A stretch of 64,000 nucleotides of DNA from Actinospineispora spinosispora DSM 44797. Its GTDB lineage: Bacteria > Actinomycetota > Actinomycetes > Mycobacteriales > Pseudonocardiaceae. Shown here piece after piece: positions 41,901 through 50,043 of this stretch. Under the pieces are notes generated by a model that made no database searches, was not told the DNA's origin, and saw only the letters and a program-made list of their open reading frames with translations. Made by a program: the position numbers and the translations under genes. The stretch's first letter is position 1. Every line of letters begins with the position of its first letter. Location of the stretch: positions 1-64,000 of the forward strand of contig NZ_AUBB01000031.1 of assembly GCF_000429025.1 (NCBI RefSeq). The letters are read 5' to 3'.

Positions 41901-42626
41901 CTACCGAGATGCGTCCGCCAACATGCCGCCGATCTCCTCACTGGTGGTGAGCCGGGATCGGCGGCCACCGATCACCTGACCAGCGCGCATCACCCAGATC
42001 TGTTCGGAGAGACGCAGTCCCTGCTCGAAGTCCGGGCTGAGGAACAGTACGGCGCGGTCGGGGCGGCGCAGCCTTCTGATCAGCTGTTCCACCCTCTCCG
42101 CCTCGCCGGCGCTCAGCGAGGCGGTCGGATCGTCGATGATCACTGTGCGGGCATCGAACAGGTCGGCTCTGCAGACCGCCATCGCTCGACGTTGTCCACG
42201 GGACAGCTTGCGCACCCGCGTACCTGCCGAGGGTATGTCCACCGCCAGCTCCGCGAGGACGACGGAAGCGTAGGCCTGCATCGTCAACCGGTCGAGGAAC
42301 GGACCGGTCCGCAGTTCCCGATTCAAGAACAGGTTCTGCCAGACTGCCAACTCCTCGGCCACTGCCACGCCCTGATGGACCGTCTCGATACCGGCGCGAT
42401 GGGCGTCCTTGACGCTGCTCAATCGAAGCGACCGGTCGTCGATCAGTACCTGCCCGCTGGTCGGCGGGCACATACCCGACAGACATCGCACCAACGCCGA
42501 TTTGCCGGCGCCATGACCCCCGACCAGAGCGGTGATCTCCCCCGCTCTAGCCCAAAAAGATATATCGGACAGGGGTTGGACGTCGTCGCTCAGAAACGAT
42601 AGGTCGCGTACTGAGAAAGCGGTCAT
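41901..42626 (-). CDS. Degenerate sugar-type ABC ATPase
   Basis: Protein of 241 aa of the single-domain sugar ABC ATPase type. Walker A is intact (GGHGAGKSA) and the Q-loop is HQ, but the signature reads LSRGQ instead of LSGGQ, Walker B reads VIIDDPTAS with Asp for the catalytic Glu, and the H-loop reads FLSPDF with Pro for His. It is a paralog of the intact ATPase at 63336-64000 (shared AGIETVHQ, VWQNLFLNRE, IWVMRAGQV). It probably binds ATP but hydrolyses it poorly. The upstream gene (42722-43084) lies on the same strand, 95 bp away. Confidence 0.82.
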   Translation of the reverse strand: MTAFSVRDLSFLSDDVQPLSDISFWARAGEITALVGGHGAGKSALVRCLSGMCPPTSGQVLIDDRSLRLSSVKDAHRAGIETVHQGVAVAEELAVWQNLFLNRELRTGPFLDRLTMQAYASVVLAELAVDIPSAGTRVRKLSRGQRRAMAVCRADLFDARTVIIDDPTASLSAGEAERVEQLIRRLRRPDRAVLFLSPDFEQGLRLSEQIWVMRAGQVIGGRRSRLTTSEEIGGMLADASR

Positions 42627-42721
42627 CTCCGACGAATATCCCGTCCAGTGGGAACCTTATCCAACGAGCCGAGCAAATGTACCGGCAGGCGGCGGAACCC
42701 TGGGTTCGATTGAGCGTTGTA

Positions 42722-43084
42722 TTACTGGCCTTCGTCGACATCTCGGGGCGATCTCGGCGGGTACTTCTCGACCCATGTCGTCAGTCGTTGGCCCGGCTGA
42801 AGAACCACATTATCGGCCCGCAGCAATCGAACGACATGGCCGACGTTGGCCAGACTGCCCAGCTCACCGGCCTCGGTCGGACTTCCACCCGACATCACCT
42901 GAACTCCATCGGAGTCGGTGACGACGAACTGAATCCGCATCCCTGGACCCCTACGCCGCCGGACCGCGGGCGCGGAGTCATGCTGGTCGAGCGTCTCACC
43001 GGGTGGCCAAGGACGCGGTGCGGGCGCCCCAGCCCGTAATTCACTCAGGGGCACCGTCACTTCGGAAATCGCGGGAGTGCTCAT
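42722..43084 (-). CDS. Hypothetical protein beside the degenerate ABC ATPase
   Basis: Soluble-looking protein of 120 aa. The first half is Pro/Arg-rich (LRAGAPAPRPWPPGE, VRRRRGPG). The second half reads like a small beta-domain: MRIQFVVTDSDGVQVMSGG, VVRLLRADNVVLQPGQRLTTWVEKYP. ATG 43084 with GGAG about 12 nt before. A phased box (43157-43171) lies 73 bp upstream. No family recognised. Confidence 0.6.
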   Translation of the reverse strand: MSTPAISEVTVPLSELRAGAPAPRPWPPGETLDQHDSAPAVRRRRGPGMRIQFVVTDSDGVQVMSGGSPTEAGELGSLANVGHVVRLLRADNVVLQPGQRLTTWVEKYPPRSPRDVDEGQ

Positions 43085-43156
43085 CAAATCGTGCTCTCCG
43101 TCCTCGATCACATGCGAGTCGCCTCGCAGTGTGCTGGACAGGAGCACAGTCAAAAC

Positions 43157-43171
43157 TTAACGGATGCCTAA
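43157..43171 (-). promoter_or_regulatory. 11-bp-phased box upstream of 43084
   Basis: Minus strand: TTAG at 43171-43168 and TTAA at 43160-43157, 11 bp apart, 73 bp before the start at 43084. Confidence 0.5.
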
Positions 43172-43252
43172 GTTTCCATAGCTACCATCAGTAGCTTCAA
43201 CGGAGACGCTGTTTTCGCCCCTCGGGACGACGTCGAACCCGGCGGCCGTGGC

Positions 43253-43306
43253 CACCGAGGGCCGGAGGCTGTTCGACCATGGAGAAACAGCCCCCGGCCC
43301 TCGGTG
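43253..43306. terminator. Long hairpin after the membrane protein at 43308
   Basis: Arms 43253-43273 and 43286-43306 pair over 21 bp with one mismatch, and the loop is 12 nt. It begins directly after the stop of the minus-strand gene that ends at 43308, so it most likely terminates that transcript. Confidence 0.75.
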
Positions 43307-43307
43307 A

Positions 43308-43751
43308 TCAGGGACGAGGCATTCGGATCGAGCCCACGACCGCCACGATCGCGGCGAGCAGACACAGATAGAGACCGCTCTGGACACCGCCGGAGGCCGA
43401 GAACGCCCCGCCGACACTGATGTCGAAGTGCTGCGACGTTCCTTGAAGGACGGCCTGATCGCGGAAGGTCGCCCAACGGCCGAGGATCAATCCGAACGCC
43501 AGTATCGACAGACCCAGCATGGCCAGCCATCTCGGGATCGAGCGCCGCTGTCGGCCGTCCACCAGCCCGAGCAGTGCCAGTACCCCGGCGCCGGCGAGCA
43601 GCAGCACCGCGAACCAGGCCGCGAAGCCGCTATCCCACGCGTCGAGGCTAGACGTGGAGCGCAGACCGAGGACCGTCACCGTCGAGCCGTACCACGGCAG
43701 AAAGCTGGAGATGAACGCGAACAGGCCGGCACCGGCCACCACTTCATTCAT
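43308..43751 (-). CDS. Four-helix membrane protein
   Basis: Protein of 147 aa with four membrane helices (VVAGAGLFAFISSFLPWYG; AAWFAVLLLAGAGVLALLGL; WLAMLGLSILAFGLILG; GLYLCLLAAIVAVVGSI). The SFLPWYG segment after helix 1 and the overall pattern are common in uncharacterised actinobacterial envelope proteins. Start ATG 43751. It is enclosed by terminator hairpins on both sides. Confidence 0.68.
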   Translation of the reverse strand: MNEVVAGAGLFAFISSFLPWYGSTVTVLGLRSTSSLDAWDSGFAAWFAVLLLAGAGVLALLGLVDGRQRRSIPRWLAMLGLSILAFGLILGRWATFRDQAVLQGTSQHFDISVGGAFSASGGVQSGLYLCLLAAIVAVVGSIRMPRP

Positions 43752-43775
43752 CCGCCACCTCGACGTGCAGAGAGA

Positions 43776-43809
43776 ACCCGGTGTCCCCGATCCACCGGGG
43801 ACACCGGGT
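43776..43809. terminator. Hairpin between 43823 and 43751 genes
   Basis: Perfect 13-bp stem (ACCCGGTGTCCCC / GGGGACACCGGGT) with an 8-nt loop, 14 nt after the stop codon of the minus-strand secreted-protein gene. It probably ends that transcript before the next gene. Confidence 0.75.
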
Positions 43810-43822
43810 GTGGGACCCGACC

Positions 43823-44155
43823 TTAGCCGTCGTAACGCACGATCCAGCAATCGTCGTGTCCCTTGTAATGGCCGTGCTTCACCGACAGGCCCTCGCCCTC
43901 TTTGTCCTTCTTGTCCTTCACCGTGTGGTAGCCGTCAGAGCAGGCGATGGCCTTACCCGAGGAGTCCCAGTCCGGTCCACCGTGGTGCGCGATTTTCTCC
44001 CAGTCGTCCATGCACGACGACCAGTCGTCACCACAGTCGTATCCGCTGTGCCCGCTGAGCCTCGGCTCAGCGGCGTACGCGCTGCCTACGGTGCCGAACA
44101 AGGTCCCGAAGACACCAACCGCCGCGGCAACCACCAGAATTTTCGTACGATGCAT
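43823..44155 (-). CDS. Secreted small protein with four cysteines
   Basis: Protein of 110 aa. Signal peptide ILVVAAAVGVFGTLFGTVGSAYA (cleavage near residue 28). The mature part of about 82 residues has four cysteines (YDCGDD, SSCMDD, IACSDG, DDCWIV), many His, Asp and Lys, and a Lys/Asp-rich stretch (VKDKKDKEGEG). It resembles the secreted protein at 1915-2346 in size, charge and cysteine number. A three-unit phased box lies 84 bp upstream. Confidence 0.68.
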   Translation of the reverse strand: MHRTKILVVAAAVGVFGTLFGTVGSAYAAEPRLSGHSGYDCGDDWSSCMDDWEKIAHHGGPDWDSSGKAIACSDGYHTVKDKKDKEGEGLSVKHGHYKGHDDCWIVRYDG

Positions 44156-44238
44156 GGGCCATTCTTTCGTGAGAGCGGAAATTGTCGAAGGCTGCAATCC
44201 CCCAGCCCTTGTCAGCGATCAGCGAAGCACACCATTTC

Positions 44239-44264
44239 TTAATGCGAGCCTAAGTTAGTTCTAA
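44239..44264 (-). promoter_or_regulatory. Three-unit 11-bp-phased box
   Basis: Minus strand: TTAG, TTAG, TTAA with 11-bp phase (44264-44239), 84 bp before the start of the secreted four-Cys protein. Confidence 0.6.
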
Positions 44265-44338
44265 AAGTAAACCTGGCCTCGATCTCTTGGCGCCGTTTTA
44301 TGCTCGGCTGAACCAGTCGTTAATGTTGCGGCGTCGGT

Positions 44339-45106
44339 TCAGTGGCCAGAGCCGGGGAACCCACCCGAAGCGAAGGAGCCGATCAGGTTCTCGGCCATCT
44401 CCTGTCCACCACCGACTGGCGACCGCGTCGGTTGTCCCCGACCGCGCACCGATCCGAGCGGCTGGGCATGGCGTTCCGCGGTCCGCGCCTTCGCTACCGG
44501 CCTCGGCTCGGACACCGCTTGGTCGGCGCGAGTGCCGTCGTCGGGGTCGGTGGACGCAATCCGGGCAGGTCGGGCGTCTGGTTGAGCTATCTGCGGGTGG
44601 GCCTGCGGCGGCGCGACCGCGCCTCGGTTCATTGAGCTCACCAGAGGGAACGACGTCGGCTGCGGGTTACTGGCCAGCAACCCGATGAGAACGCCGGCTA
44701 GCGCGAGCAGCCCGCCGATGATCGTGACGACCCACCGCCGTCCCTGCCGGAGATCGGCCCTGGACACCGTGACCACTGCCCGGGCGAGCCTCTCGCGTAT
44801 CTGCTCGAACTCGCCGACCAGGTACGCCCGGACCGCCACCCACCGATGACCGGACCCGGTCCCGGTCCCGGTCCCACCGAGCCGGTCCGGTACCCGGCTG
44901 ACGCCCGGGTACGGACCCGGCTCCGGTACAGCGTCCTGAGCCGTCCACAGGGGATCGCCTCCGAAGGGAGTATCGAAGCCGCCGCCCGGTCGCGTCGCCG
45001 AGGGAGCCCGCCAGACGTCTCGTTCTGTGCCGAAGGGCGCCCGCGGCCGAGGGCAAGGTTCGGTCAGCCGCTGAGGTTGACTGGATTCGAGGTAGGGCCA
45101 GGTCAT
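44339..45106 (-). CDS. Single-pass membrane protein with long polar flanks
   Basis: Protein of 255 aa: about 120 polar, Pro/Gly-rich residues, one helix (WVVTIIGGLLALAGVLIGLLAS, about residues 125-146), then an Ala/Pro/Arg-rich tail of about 110 residues. The segment before the helix (YLVGEFEQIRERLARAVVTVSRADL) is amphipathic. No domain recognised. Its ATG overlaps the stop of an 18-codon upstream ORF (45159-45103), which would couple translation of the two. Confidence 0.62.
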   Translation of the reverse strand: MTWPYLESSQPQRLTEPCPRPRAPFGTERDVWRAPSATRPGGGFDTPFGGDPLWTAQDAVPEPGPYPGVSRVPDRLGGTGTGTGSGHRWVAVRAYLVGEFEQIRERLARAVVTVSRADLRQGRRWVVTIIGGLLALAGVLIGLLASNPQPTSFPLVSSMNRGAVAPPQAHPQIAQPDARPARIASTDPDDGTRADQAVSEPRPVAKARTAERHAQPLGSVRGRGQPTRSPVGGGQEMAENLIGSFASGGFPGSGH

Positions 45107-45159
45107 CGCTGGTGGCGCTCCCTCTCAGCCGAACCATTCCCCCGCTGATGGTTGCGCAT
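45103..45159 (-). CDS. 18-codon upstream ORF coupled to the membrane protein gene
   Basis: ATG 45159 is preceded by an AGAGGTGA ribosome-binding site and encodes an 18-residue hydrophilic peptide (MRNHQRGNGSAERERHQR). Its TGA overlaps the ATG at 45106 (ATGA). It may serve as a leader that sets translation of the larger gene rather than as a functional peptide. Confidence 0.4.
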   Translation of the reverse strand: MRNHQRGNGSAERERHQR

Positions 45160-45209
45160 GATTCACCTCTTCCACGAAGCCCCCGCCGGTCAGCCAATCA
45201 GCGGTGCGA

Positions 45210-45235
45210 CTAACGGCGTGCTAACTCGTTCCTAA
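45210..45235 (-). promoter_or_regulatory. Three-unit 11-bp-phased TTAG box
   Basis: TTAG three times on the minus strand, starts exactly 11 bp apart. The clearest copy of the motif. It lies 51 bp before the leader ORF and 104 bp before the membrane protein start. Confidence 0.65.
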
Positions 45236-45386
45236 TTCACGGCACTTCCGCTGGTCGCCCGCGGTCGATACTCATCGACCCCAGCTCAGCGAGCGCTCGA
45301 TCCGAACGGAGTCAGCAGCGTTCATTCGATGCCAACGCTAGAAACTGAATACGCCTAAGGCGGTGGTTGAATGGCTGGGTCCCGAA

Positions 45387-45806
45387 CTAATAGTTCGGCG
45401 ACTGTCTCAGTCTGCACCACCACCACGGTTGATTCGGATCGGCCGCCGGGTCTTGGATGATCTTGGCCTGGATCAGTCGATCGGCTTGCACCACGACCGC
45501 ACGTAACGGCGGCGCGTGCCGGGCCGGAAGTGCCAGCAGGACAGCCTCGAGCACATCCCGATACCACGGCGGCCCCGCCTCCCACGGCGTCTCCCACCAG
45601 CAGTAGTCACAATCCCATGAGTAGCAGCAGAAGCCTGCGGGCATCCGAGTCGCTCGTTGCCAGCCCCACAGCGCCAGCGCGACGGCGCCTGAACTCAACC
45701 GCCGGCTGCCGAGCCGATCCAGCGCCCGACTCGTGGACAGGGGAACGCCGGGGATCGACACCGCCTTCCCCCGCGCGCGCAGTACTGAGGGCCGATTACG
45801 CGGCAT
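45387..45806 (-). CDS. Hypothetical protein with Cys/Trp-rich centre
   Basis: Protein of up to 139 aa. The conserved-looking core is FCCYSWDCDYCWWETPWEAGPPWYRDVLEAVLLALPARHAPPLRAVVV, then LIQAKIIQDP and a terminal PNQPWWWCRL. I recall similar actinobacterial hypothetical proteins with CCW-x-C-PWE and PPWY-x-DVL patterns. Function unknown; the clustered cysteines could bind metal. The start is uncertain (ATG 45806, or ATG 45644 within the core). Confidence 0.6.
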   Translation of the reverse strand: MPRNRPSVLRARGKAVSIPGVPLSTSRALDRLGSRRLSSGAVALALWGWQRATRMPAGFCCYSWDCDYCWWETPWEAGPPWYRDVLEAVLLALPARHAPPLRAVVVQADRLIQAKIIQDPAADPNQPWWWCRLRQSPNY

Positions 45807-45942
45807 GGGCCTTTCTGGTCGTCATCACACCCAAGAGAGTGCCAGTCAACCGACCCTTGCAGCAACAACGCGGTAACAACCTGTTTCAGCTGGCCAGAAG
45901 GGGTTGGGTAGCTGCGGTGATCCCGAAGTACCATCCCCTGGT

Positions 45943-46821
45943 GTGATCACCCGGCGGACGGCTCTGCTTGGCGCGGCGGGCGCGTTCGGCGCTGCGGGCA
46001 CCGGTGCGGCGCTGTGGGACGGCGCGCTGCCCGGCGAGTACCAGGCACGGCGGGTACTCGGCCTGACCGGGCCGGACGGAGCCGTGCCCGCGCCCGGCCC
46101 GGTCACCGTCACCACGCGACGCCTGCACTCGGCGGCCCGGAACCGGGACATCACCGTGATCACCATGGTCCCGGACGGCATACCACCGTCCCGGCTGCCC
46201 GTCTGTCTGCTGCTACCCGGCCGCGACAACGTCGCACCCATGATGGTCACGCTGGGGCTGCCTCAGTTCCTGGCCGCCGCGGTGGCGGCGGGTGACCCTC
46301 CGTTCGCGGTGGTCACCGTGGACGCCGGCCACACGTACTGGGTGGAGCAGACCCCCGGCGACGATCCGCAGGCCATGCTGCGCAGTGAACTGCCCCGCTG
46401 GCTCACCTCGTTCGGTCTGGCCGCGCACGATGGGACGCCCACATCCGTGCTGGGCATCTCGGCGGGCTGCTACGGCGCGCTCAACTACGCCCGCGCCCGC
46501 GCTCGCGCGACCGGCGACATCCCGGCCGTCGCCGTACTCAGCCCGGCACTGTTCCCGACCTGGAACGACACGCTCGCCAGCCATGCGTTCGACAGCGTGG
46601 CCGTCTGGTCGGCCACCGAACCGCTGCTCCACCCGACACCCCTGCCCCGGCTCGGCGTGTGGTGCGGGCAGGAAGACCCGTTCTACCCCGCCGCCCGACA
46701 GCTCGTCACCCAGCAACACCCAGCGCTCGCGCGGCTGTCGCCCGGCGCGCACACTCCCGGCTATTGGCGCCGTGTCCTACCGGAGGCGCTGCGCTTCCTG
46801 GCCGCCCCGCCGGGGCCCTGA
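45943..46821 (+). CDS. Tat/Sec-exported esterase (alpha/beta hydrolase)
   Basis: Protein of 292 aa. Twin-arginine-like signal (MITRRTALLGAAGAFGAAG). Serine hydrolase elbow GISAGCYGALNYA; oxyanion region LPVCLLLPGRDN; candidate acid in GQEDPFYPAA; candidate His in GAHTPGYWRRVLPEAL. The layout resembles the esterase D / antigen-85-like family, which act outside the cell on acyl esters. GTG 45943 begins the signal. The last 116 bp overlap the convergent GNAT gene. Confidence 0.78.
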   Translation: MITRRTALLGAAGAFGAAGTGAALWDGALPGEYQARRVLGLTGPDGAVPAPGPVTVTTRRLHSAARNRDITVITMVPDGIPPSRLPVCLLLPGRDNVAPMMVTLGLPQFLAAAVAAGDPPFAVVTVDAGHTYWVEQTPGDDPQAMLRSELPRWLTSFGLAAHDGTPTSVLGISAGCYGALNYARARARATGDIPAVAVLSPALFPTWNDTLASHAFDSVAVWSATEPLLHPTPLPRLGVWCGQEDPFYPAARQLVTQQHPALARLSPGAHTPGYWRRVLPEALRFLAAPPGP

Positions 46822-47353
46822 GCTGTCCTGGATCCCCGGCGACCTCACTGGTGTAGCGAACGTGCCCTACCCCGTCCCGATCGAACTCCCCGGCCATCAT
46901 GAAGCCGGCGGCCTCGACGACCGCACGGGACGCCAGGTTGTCCGCCGCGATCTCCGCGCCGATTCTGCCGACCCCGACCGCCGACGCGTGCCCGACCAGC
47001 AGGCGCAACGCACGCGTCGCGTAGCCGTTGCCCCGATGCCCGACACCGGTCCAGTACGACACCTCGCCCGAGCCGTCCGGCTGGGCGTGCAGCTGGCATC
47101 CACCGACCAATTCATCGACGTCGACGAGCCGCACCGCGAAGGTGTGGACCGAACCGCCGGTGCGCCGGCTCGTCGCCCAGTCCTCGAACGCCGCCAGTAC
47201 GGACTGTTCGGTCGACACCTCGGGCCACCAGCCGAAACGCCGTGCGGTCTCCTCGTCCTCGCCCAGCAGATGCGCCCGCAGGTCCCCGAGGACGTACTCG
47301 GTCAACAGCACGACACCGTCGCTGTAGTCAGGCACCGCCGACACCGGTATCAC
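46706..47353 (-). CDS. GNAT-family N-acetyltransferase (RimJ/RimL-like)
   Basis: Protein of 215 aa. TEYVLGDLRAHLLGEDEETARRFGWWP near the start, then the acetyl-CoA fold GEVSYWTGVGHRGNGYATRALRLLVGHASAVGVGRIGAEIAADNLASRAVVEAAGFM. Relatives end soon after RYTSEV; here about 45 further residues of low-complexity sequence run into the esterase gene on the other strand, so the natural stop was probably lost. Substrate unknown. Confidence 0.8.
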   Translation of the reverse strand: MIPVSAVPDYSDGVVLLTEYVLGDLRAHLLGEDEETARRFGWWPEVSTEQSVLAAFEDWATSRRTGGSVHTFAVRLVDVDELVGGCQLHAQPDGSGEVSYWTGVGHRGNGYATRALRLLVGHASAVGVGRIGAEIAADNLASRAVVEAAGFMMAGEFDRDGVGHVRYTSEVAGDPGQLRAPAGRPGSAAPPVGHGANSRECARRATAARALGVAG

Positions 47354-47372
47354 CGTGCCACCTTCCGGGTCG

Positions 47373-49031
47373 TCAAGCGCTCTTTCTGGCCGCGGCCAGC
47401 CGTCGTCTGCGGGCCACCCCGATTCGGGCGACCGCGCCGAGGCCGGACCATCTCGGGCTGCTGAACACCCGGGAGTCGCCGGCCATCGCGACCAGTGGAT
47501 GGGTCACCAGGAAGACGACCGTGAGGTCAAGGATGGTGGACATGCCGAGGGTGAACGCGAAGCCCTTGACCTGCCCGACCGCCAACAGATACAGCACCGC
47601 GGCGGCCAGGAACATCACCGCGTCGGCCGACAGGATCGTCCGGCGTGCCCGGACCCAGGCTCGCGGTACCGCCGCCTTGAAGCCTCGTCCCTCCCGGACC
47701 TCGTCCTTCAACCGCTCGAAGAAGATCACGAACGAGTCCGCCGTGATACCGATCGCGACGATGAAGCCGGCCACACCGGCGAGATCGAGACTGAACCCGA
47801 CCGATCTGCCGAGCAGCACCAGCACCGCGTAGACCAGCACCGCGGACAGAACGAGGGACAGGATCGTCAGCACACCAAGTGCCCGGTAGTAGAACAGGCA
47901 GTAGACGAACACCAGCGCCAGCCCGATCGCCCCCGCCAGCAGGCCTGCCTCCAACGACGCGAGCCCCAAGGTCGCCGACACCGTCTGCGCGTCCGAGGTG
48001 GCGAAGGACAGCGGCAGCGCCCCGAACTTCAGGATGCCGGCCAGGTGCTGTGCCTCGGCCCGGGAGAACCGTCCTCTCACCTCGGTCGGCCCGTTGATCG
48101 GTCCGTCGATCACCGGAGCGGAGACGACCTCGCTGTCCAGCACGAAGGCGGCCTGCTTGCCGACGTGAGCGGTCGTGTAGTCGGACCAGATCCGGGCGCC
48201 GTTCGATTTGAACGTCACGTTGATGATGTTCGAGGCCGCTTTGTCGTCGTACCCGGCGATCGCGCTGTCGATCTCGGTGCCTTCCAGAAAAACCGGGCTA
48301 AGGATGTACTTCTCGGTACCGTTCTGGTCGCAGGTGACCAACGGTCTGGCCGAATCGTCGTAGCCCCTCAGCACATCGTTGCCGCCGCACCGCAGGTTCT
48401 GCACCGCGCGCTGCTGAATGTTCGGATCTGTGCTCTGCCGCGTCGTCCTGGCCTGTGCGATGTCCTTGACCAGGCGAGGATCGGCGACGGCCTGGGTGGG
48501 GTCGGCCGGATTCGGTGGCGGCGGGTGGGGGCTCGGCGCCGCGTGCGGCCCGTCGAGCCGGGTGGCCGCGGCGTGCGGAGCCGATGAGCCCGGCCCCGGT
48601 GCACCTGGCCTGGGCGGCTTGCTCGGTGATTCGCCGGGCGGCGGCGCGGCCGCGAAGGGCCCGCCGATCACGGTTCGCAGTCGCAGCTGAGCCGGCTGCG
48701 CGAGATCCTTCGCCTTCTCCCCGTCGTCGCCGGGAACCGTGATGATCAGGTTGGCACCGTCCTGCACTACCTGGGTGCCACCGATACCCAGCCCGTTCAC
48801 CCGTAGGTCGAGGATTCCCCTGGCGAGAGTCAGCTGTTCCCTGGTGGGTGGCCTGCCGTTGTCGGTGCGCGCGGTCAGCGTGACCCGCGTGCCGCCTTCG
48901 AGGTCGATCCCCAGCTTAGGTTTCGGCCGGCGGTCACCGGTGAAGAACACCAGTGCGTAGAGCAGGACGACGATGCCGAGGAACGCCGCCAGATACCGCG
49001 CTGGGCGGATGTGTCCGGCCGGTGGTGCCAA
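47373..49031 (-). CDS. secD: SecD-type protein-export membrane protein, without SecF partner
   Basis: Protein of 552 aa. Helix 1 (YLAAFLGIVVLLYALVFFTG), then KLGIDLEGGTRVTLTAR (the SecD GLDLxGG motif), a large periplasmic P1 domain with an unusual Pro/Ala-rich insert (about residues 120-180), and five C-terminal helices with FGALPLSFA, GLALVFVYCLFYYR and DSFVIFFERLKDEVREGRG. SecDF uses the proton gradient to pull substrates out during Sec export. The usual secF gene does not follow; the neighbours are a GNAT and a zincin-like gene. It is probably a second SecD copy beside a housekeeping secDF elsewhere. Confidence 0.88.
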   Translation of the reverse strand: MAPPAGHIRPARYLAAFLGIVVLLYALVFFTGDRRPKPKLGIDLEGGTRVTLTARTDNGRPPTREQLTLARGILDLRVNGLGIGGTQVVQDGANLIITVPGDDGEKAKDLAQPAQLRLRTVIGGPFAAAPPPGESPSKPPRPGAPGPGSSAPHAAATRLDGPHAAPSPHPPPPNPADPTQAVADPRLVKDIAQARTTRQSTDPNIQQRAVQNLRCGGNDVLRGYDDSARPLVTCDQNGTEKYILSPVFLEGTEIDSAIAGYDDKAASNIINVTFKSNGARIWSDYTTAHVGKQAAFVLDSEVVSAPVIDGPINGPTEVRGRFSRAEAQHLAGILKFGALPLSFATSDAQTVSATLGLASLEAGLLAGAIGLALVFVYCLFYYRALGVLTILSLVLSAVLVYAVLVLLGRSVGFSLDLAGVAGFIVAIGITADSFVIFFERLKDEVREGRGFKAAVPRAWVRARRTILSADAVMFLAAAVLYLLAVGQVKGFAFTLGMSTILDLTVVFLVTHPLVAMAGDSRVFSSPRWSGLGAVARIGVARRRRLAAARKSA

Positions 49032-49070
49032 CGTGGAGACCTTCTCTCAGCCGGTGTCCGCACCGGGCGG

Positions 49071-49784
49071 TTATTGGCGGTTCTTGAACCGTAGCCCCTG
49101 TTTGAGGTAGGCCCTCGGGTTCGTGCTGAGGTGCTTGGCCCACGGTGGTTTCGTTTCGCCGCGCAGCCACGCGTAGTAGGCCAGCCCGTAGCCGAACAGC
49201 CGAGGGTCCAGATAGCCGAGCCGTTCGGTGCGCCAGCCGGAACTGTTCTGCACAACGGTCAGCGCGGAGTTCGCGGTGAAAATGCCCATACCCAGATAGA
49301 CCGTCAGCAGGTCGGTGAGCGGCTCGTGGTCCAGCTCGTCGCCGGAGACCCGATGCTCGCCGATCAGCCGCTCGTGGCACAGCTCGTGCGCGATCGTGGC
49401 AATCAGCCCAGGCAGGTTACCCACCTGCGAACCGTTGATCGACACGATGGTCTGGCCATGCTCCCGGCGATAGTGCCCGGCCACGCCCTGGTAGCGGCCC
49501 TCGGCGAAGAGCGAGCTGCTCTGACGCAGCTGCTCGTGGCCATCGGTGAAGAACTCCAGCTCCACCCGCTCGGGACTGACGCCCAGGTAGGCACACACTC
49601 GATCCAGCAGAGCGCGCACATCCTGCTCGGTACCGCCGAACGTGCCCTGGAAGTATCCCTCGGTGGGCAGTACCACCGCCCGATTCAACGATGCCGCTCC
49701 GAACTCGCCGACGAACCATCGCATCGACCGCTCGACCCATGCTTGCTCGTCTGCCGTAACCGGACTGCGGGCGGCTCCCCACAT
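49071..49784 (-). CDS. Zincin-like protein with HExxH motif
   Basis: Protein of 237 aa, no signal peptide. Metal-binding motif TIAHELCHERLIG followed 19 residues later by HEPLTDLLTVYLGMGIFTANSA, where a third ligand (His, Glu or Asp) could lie. The end reads GYGLAYYAWLRGETKPPWAKHL. I do not know a substrate. The surrounding pattern suggests a soluble metalloprotease-like fold with a partial active site. It lies 40 bp upstream of secD on the same strand, so the two may be one transcript. Confidence 0.72.
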   Translation of the reverse strand: MWGAARSPVTADEQAWVERSMRWFVGEFGAASLNRAVVLPTEGYFQGTFGGTEQDVRALLDRVCAYLGVSPERVELEFFTDGHEQLRQSSSLFAEGRYQGVAGHYRREHGQTIVSINGSQVGNLPGLIATIAHELCHERLIGEHRVSGDELDHEPLTDLLTVYLGMGIFTANSALTVVQNSSGWRTERLGYLDPRLFGYGLAYYAWLRGETKPPWAKHLSTNPRAYLKQGLRFKNRQ

Positions 49785-49810
49785 GATCGACCGAACCCTT
49801 CGTACGCCGA

Positions 49811-49905
49811 TGAGGGCGCCGCACCCTCAGGGGCTATCTTCTCACAGCTCAAGGGTCGACAATTCATTCTCCGCTCAATTTATATCCCCATTATCATCGC
49901 GTTAG
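49811..49905 (+). repeat. Hairpin-plus-box element, copy A (shortened)
   Basis: Short hairpin TGAGGG-CGCCGCA-CCCTCA (49811-49829), TCTCACA at 49840-49846, TTCA and a three-unit phased box TTAT/TTAT/TTAG (49880, 49891, 49902). It aligns with copies B and C from the hairpin's 3' arm onwards; hairpin-to-box distance is 50 nt, against 48 in the others. About 40 nt of the upper stem and loop are missing. It lies between the divergent zincin-like gene and the 273-aa gene. Confidence 0.7.
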
Positions 49906-50043
49906 CGATCGACACCGAGTATTGTTCGATAATCGCGATCGCCGCTATTCCCGAGGCCCAGTAGTACCCATGTCGCTATGCCGCCGCGCTACACTCGTCC
50001 GCATGACCTCGTCGTATTCAGGATCGGACACGTCCCTCGCCGC

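Noticed and set aside
47355..48587. 410-codon plus-strand frame over secD
   Set aside because: Shadow of the secD codons, with Arg/Gln/His-rich composition and no domain. SecD on the minus strand has clear motifs.
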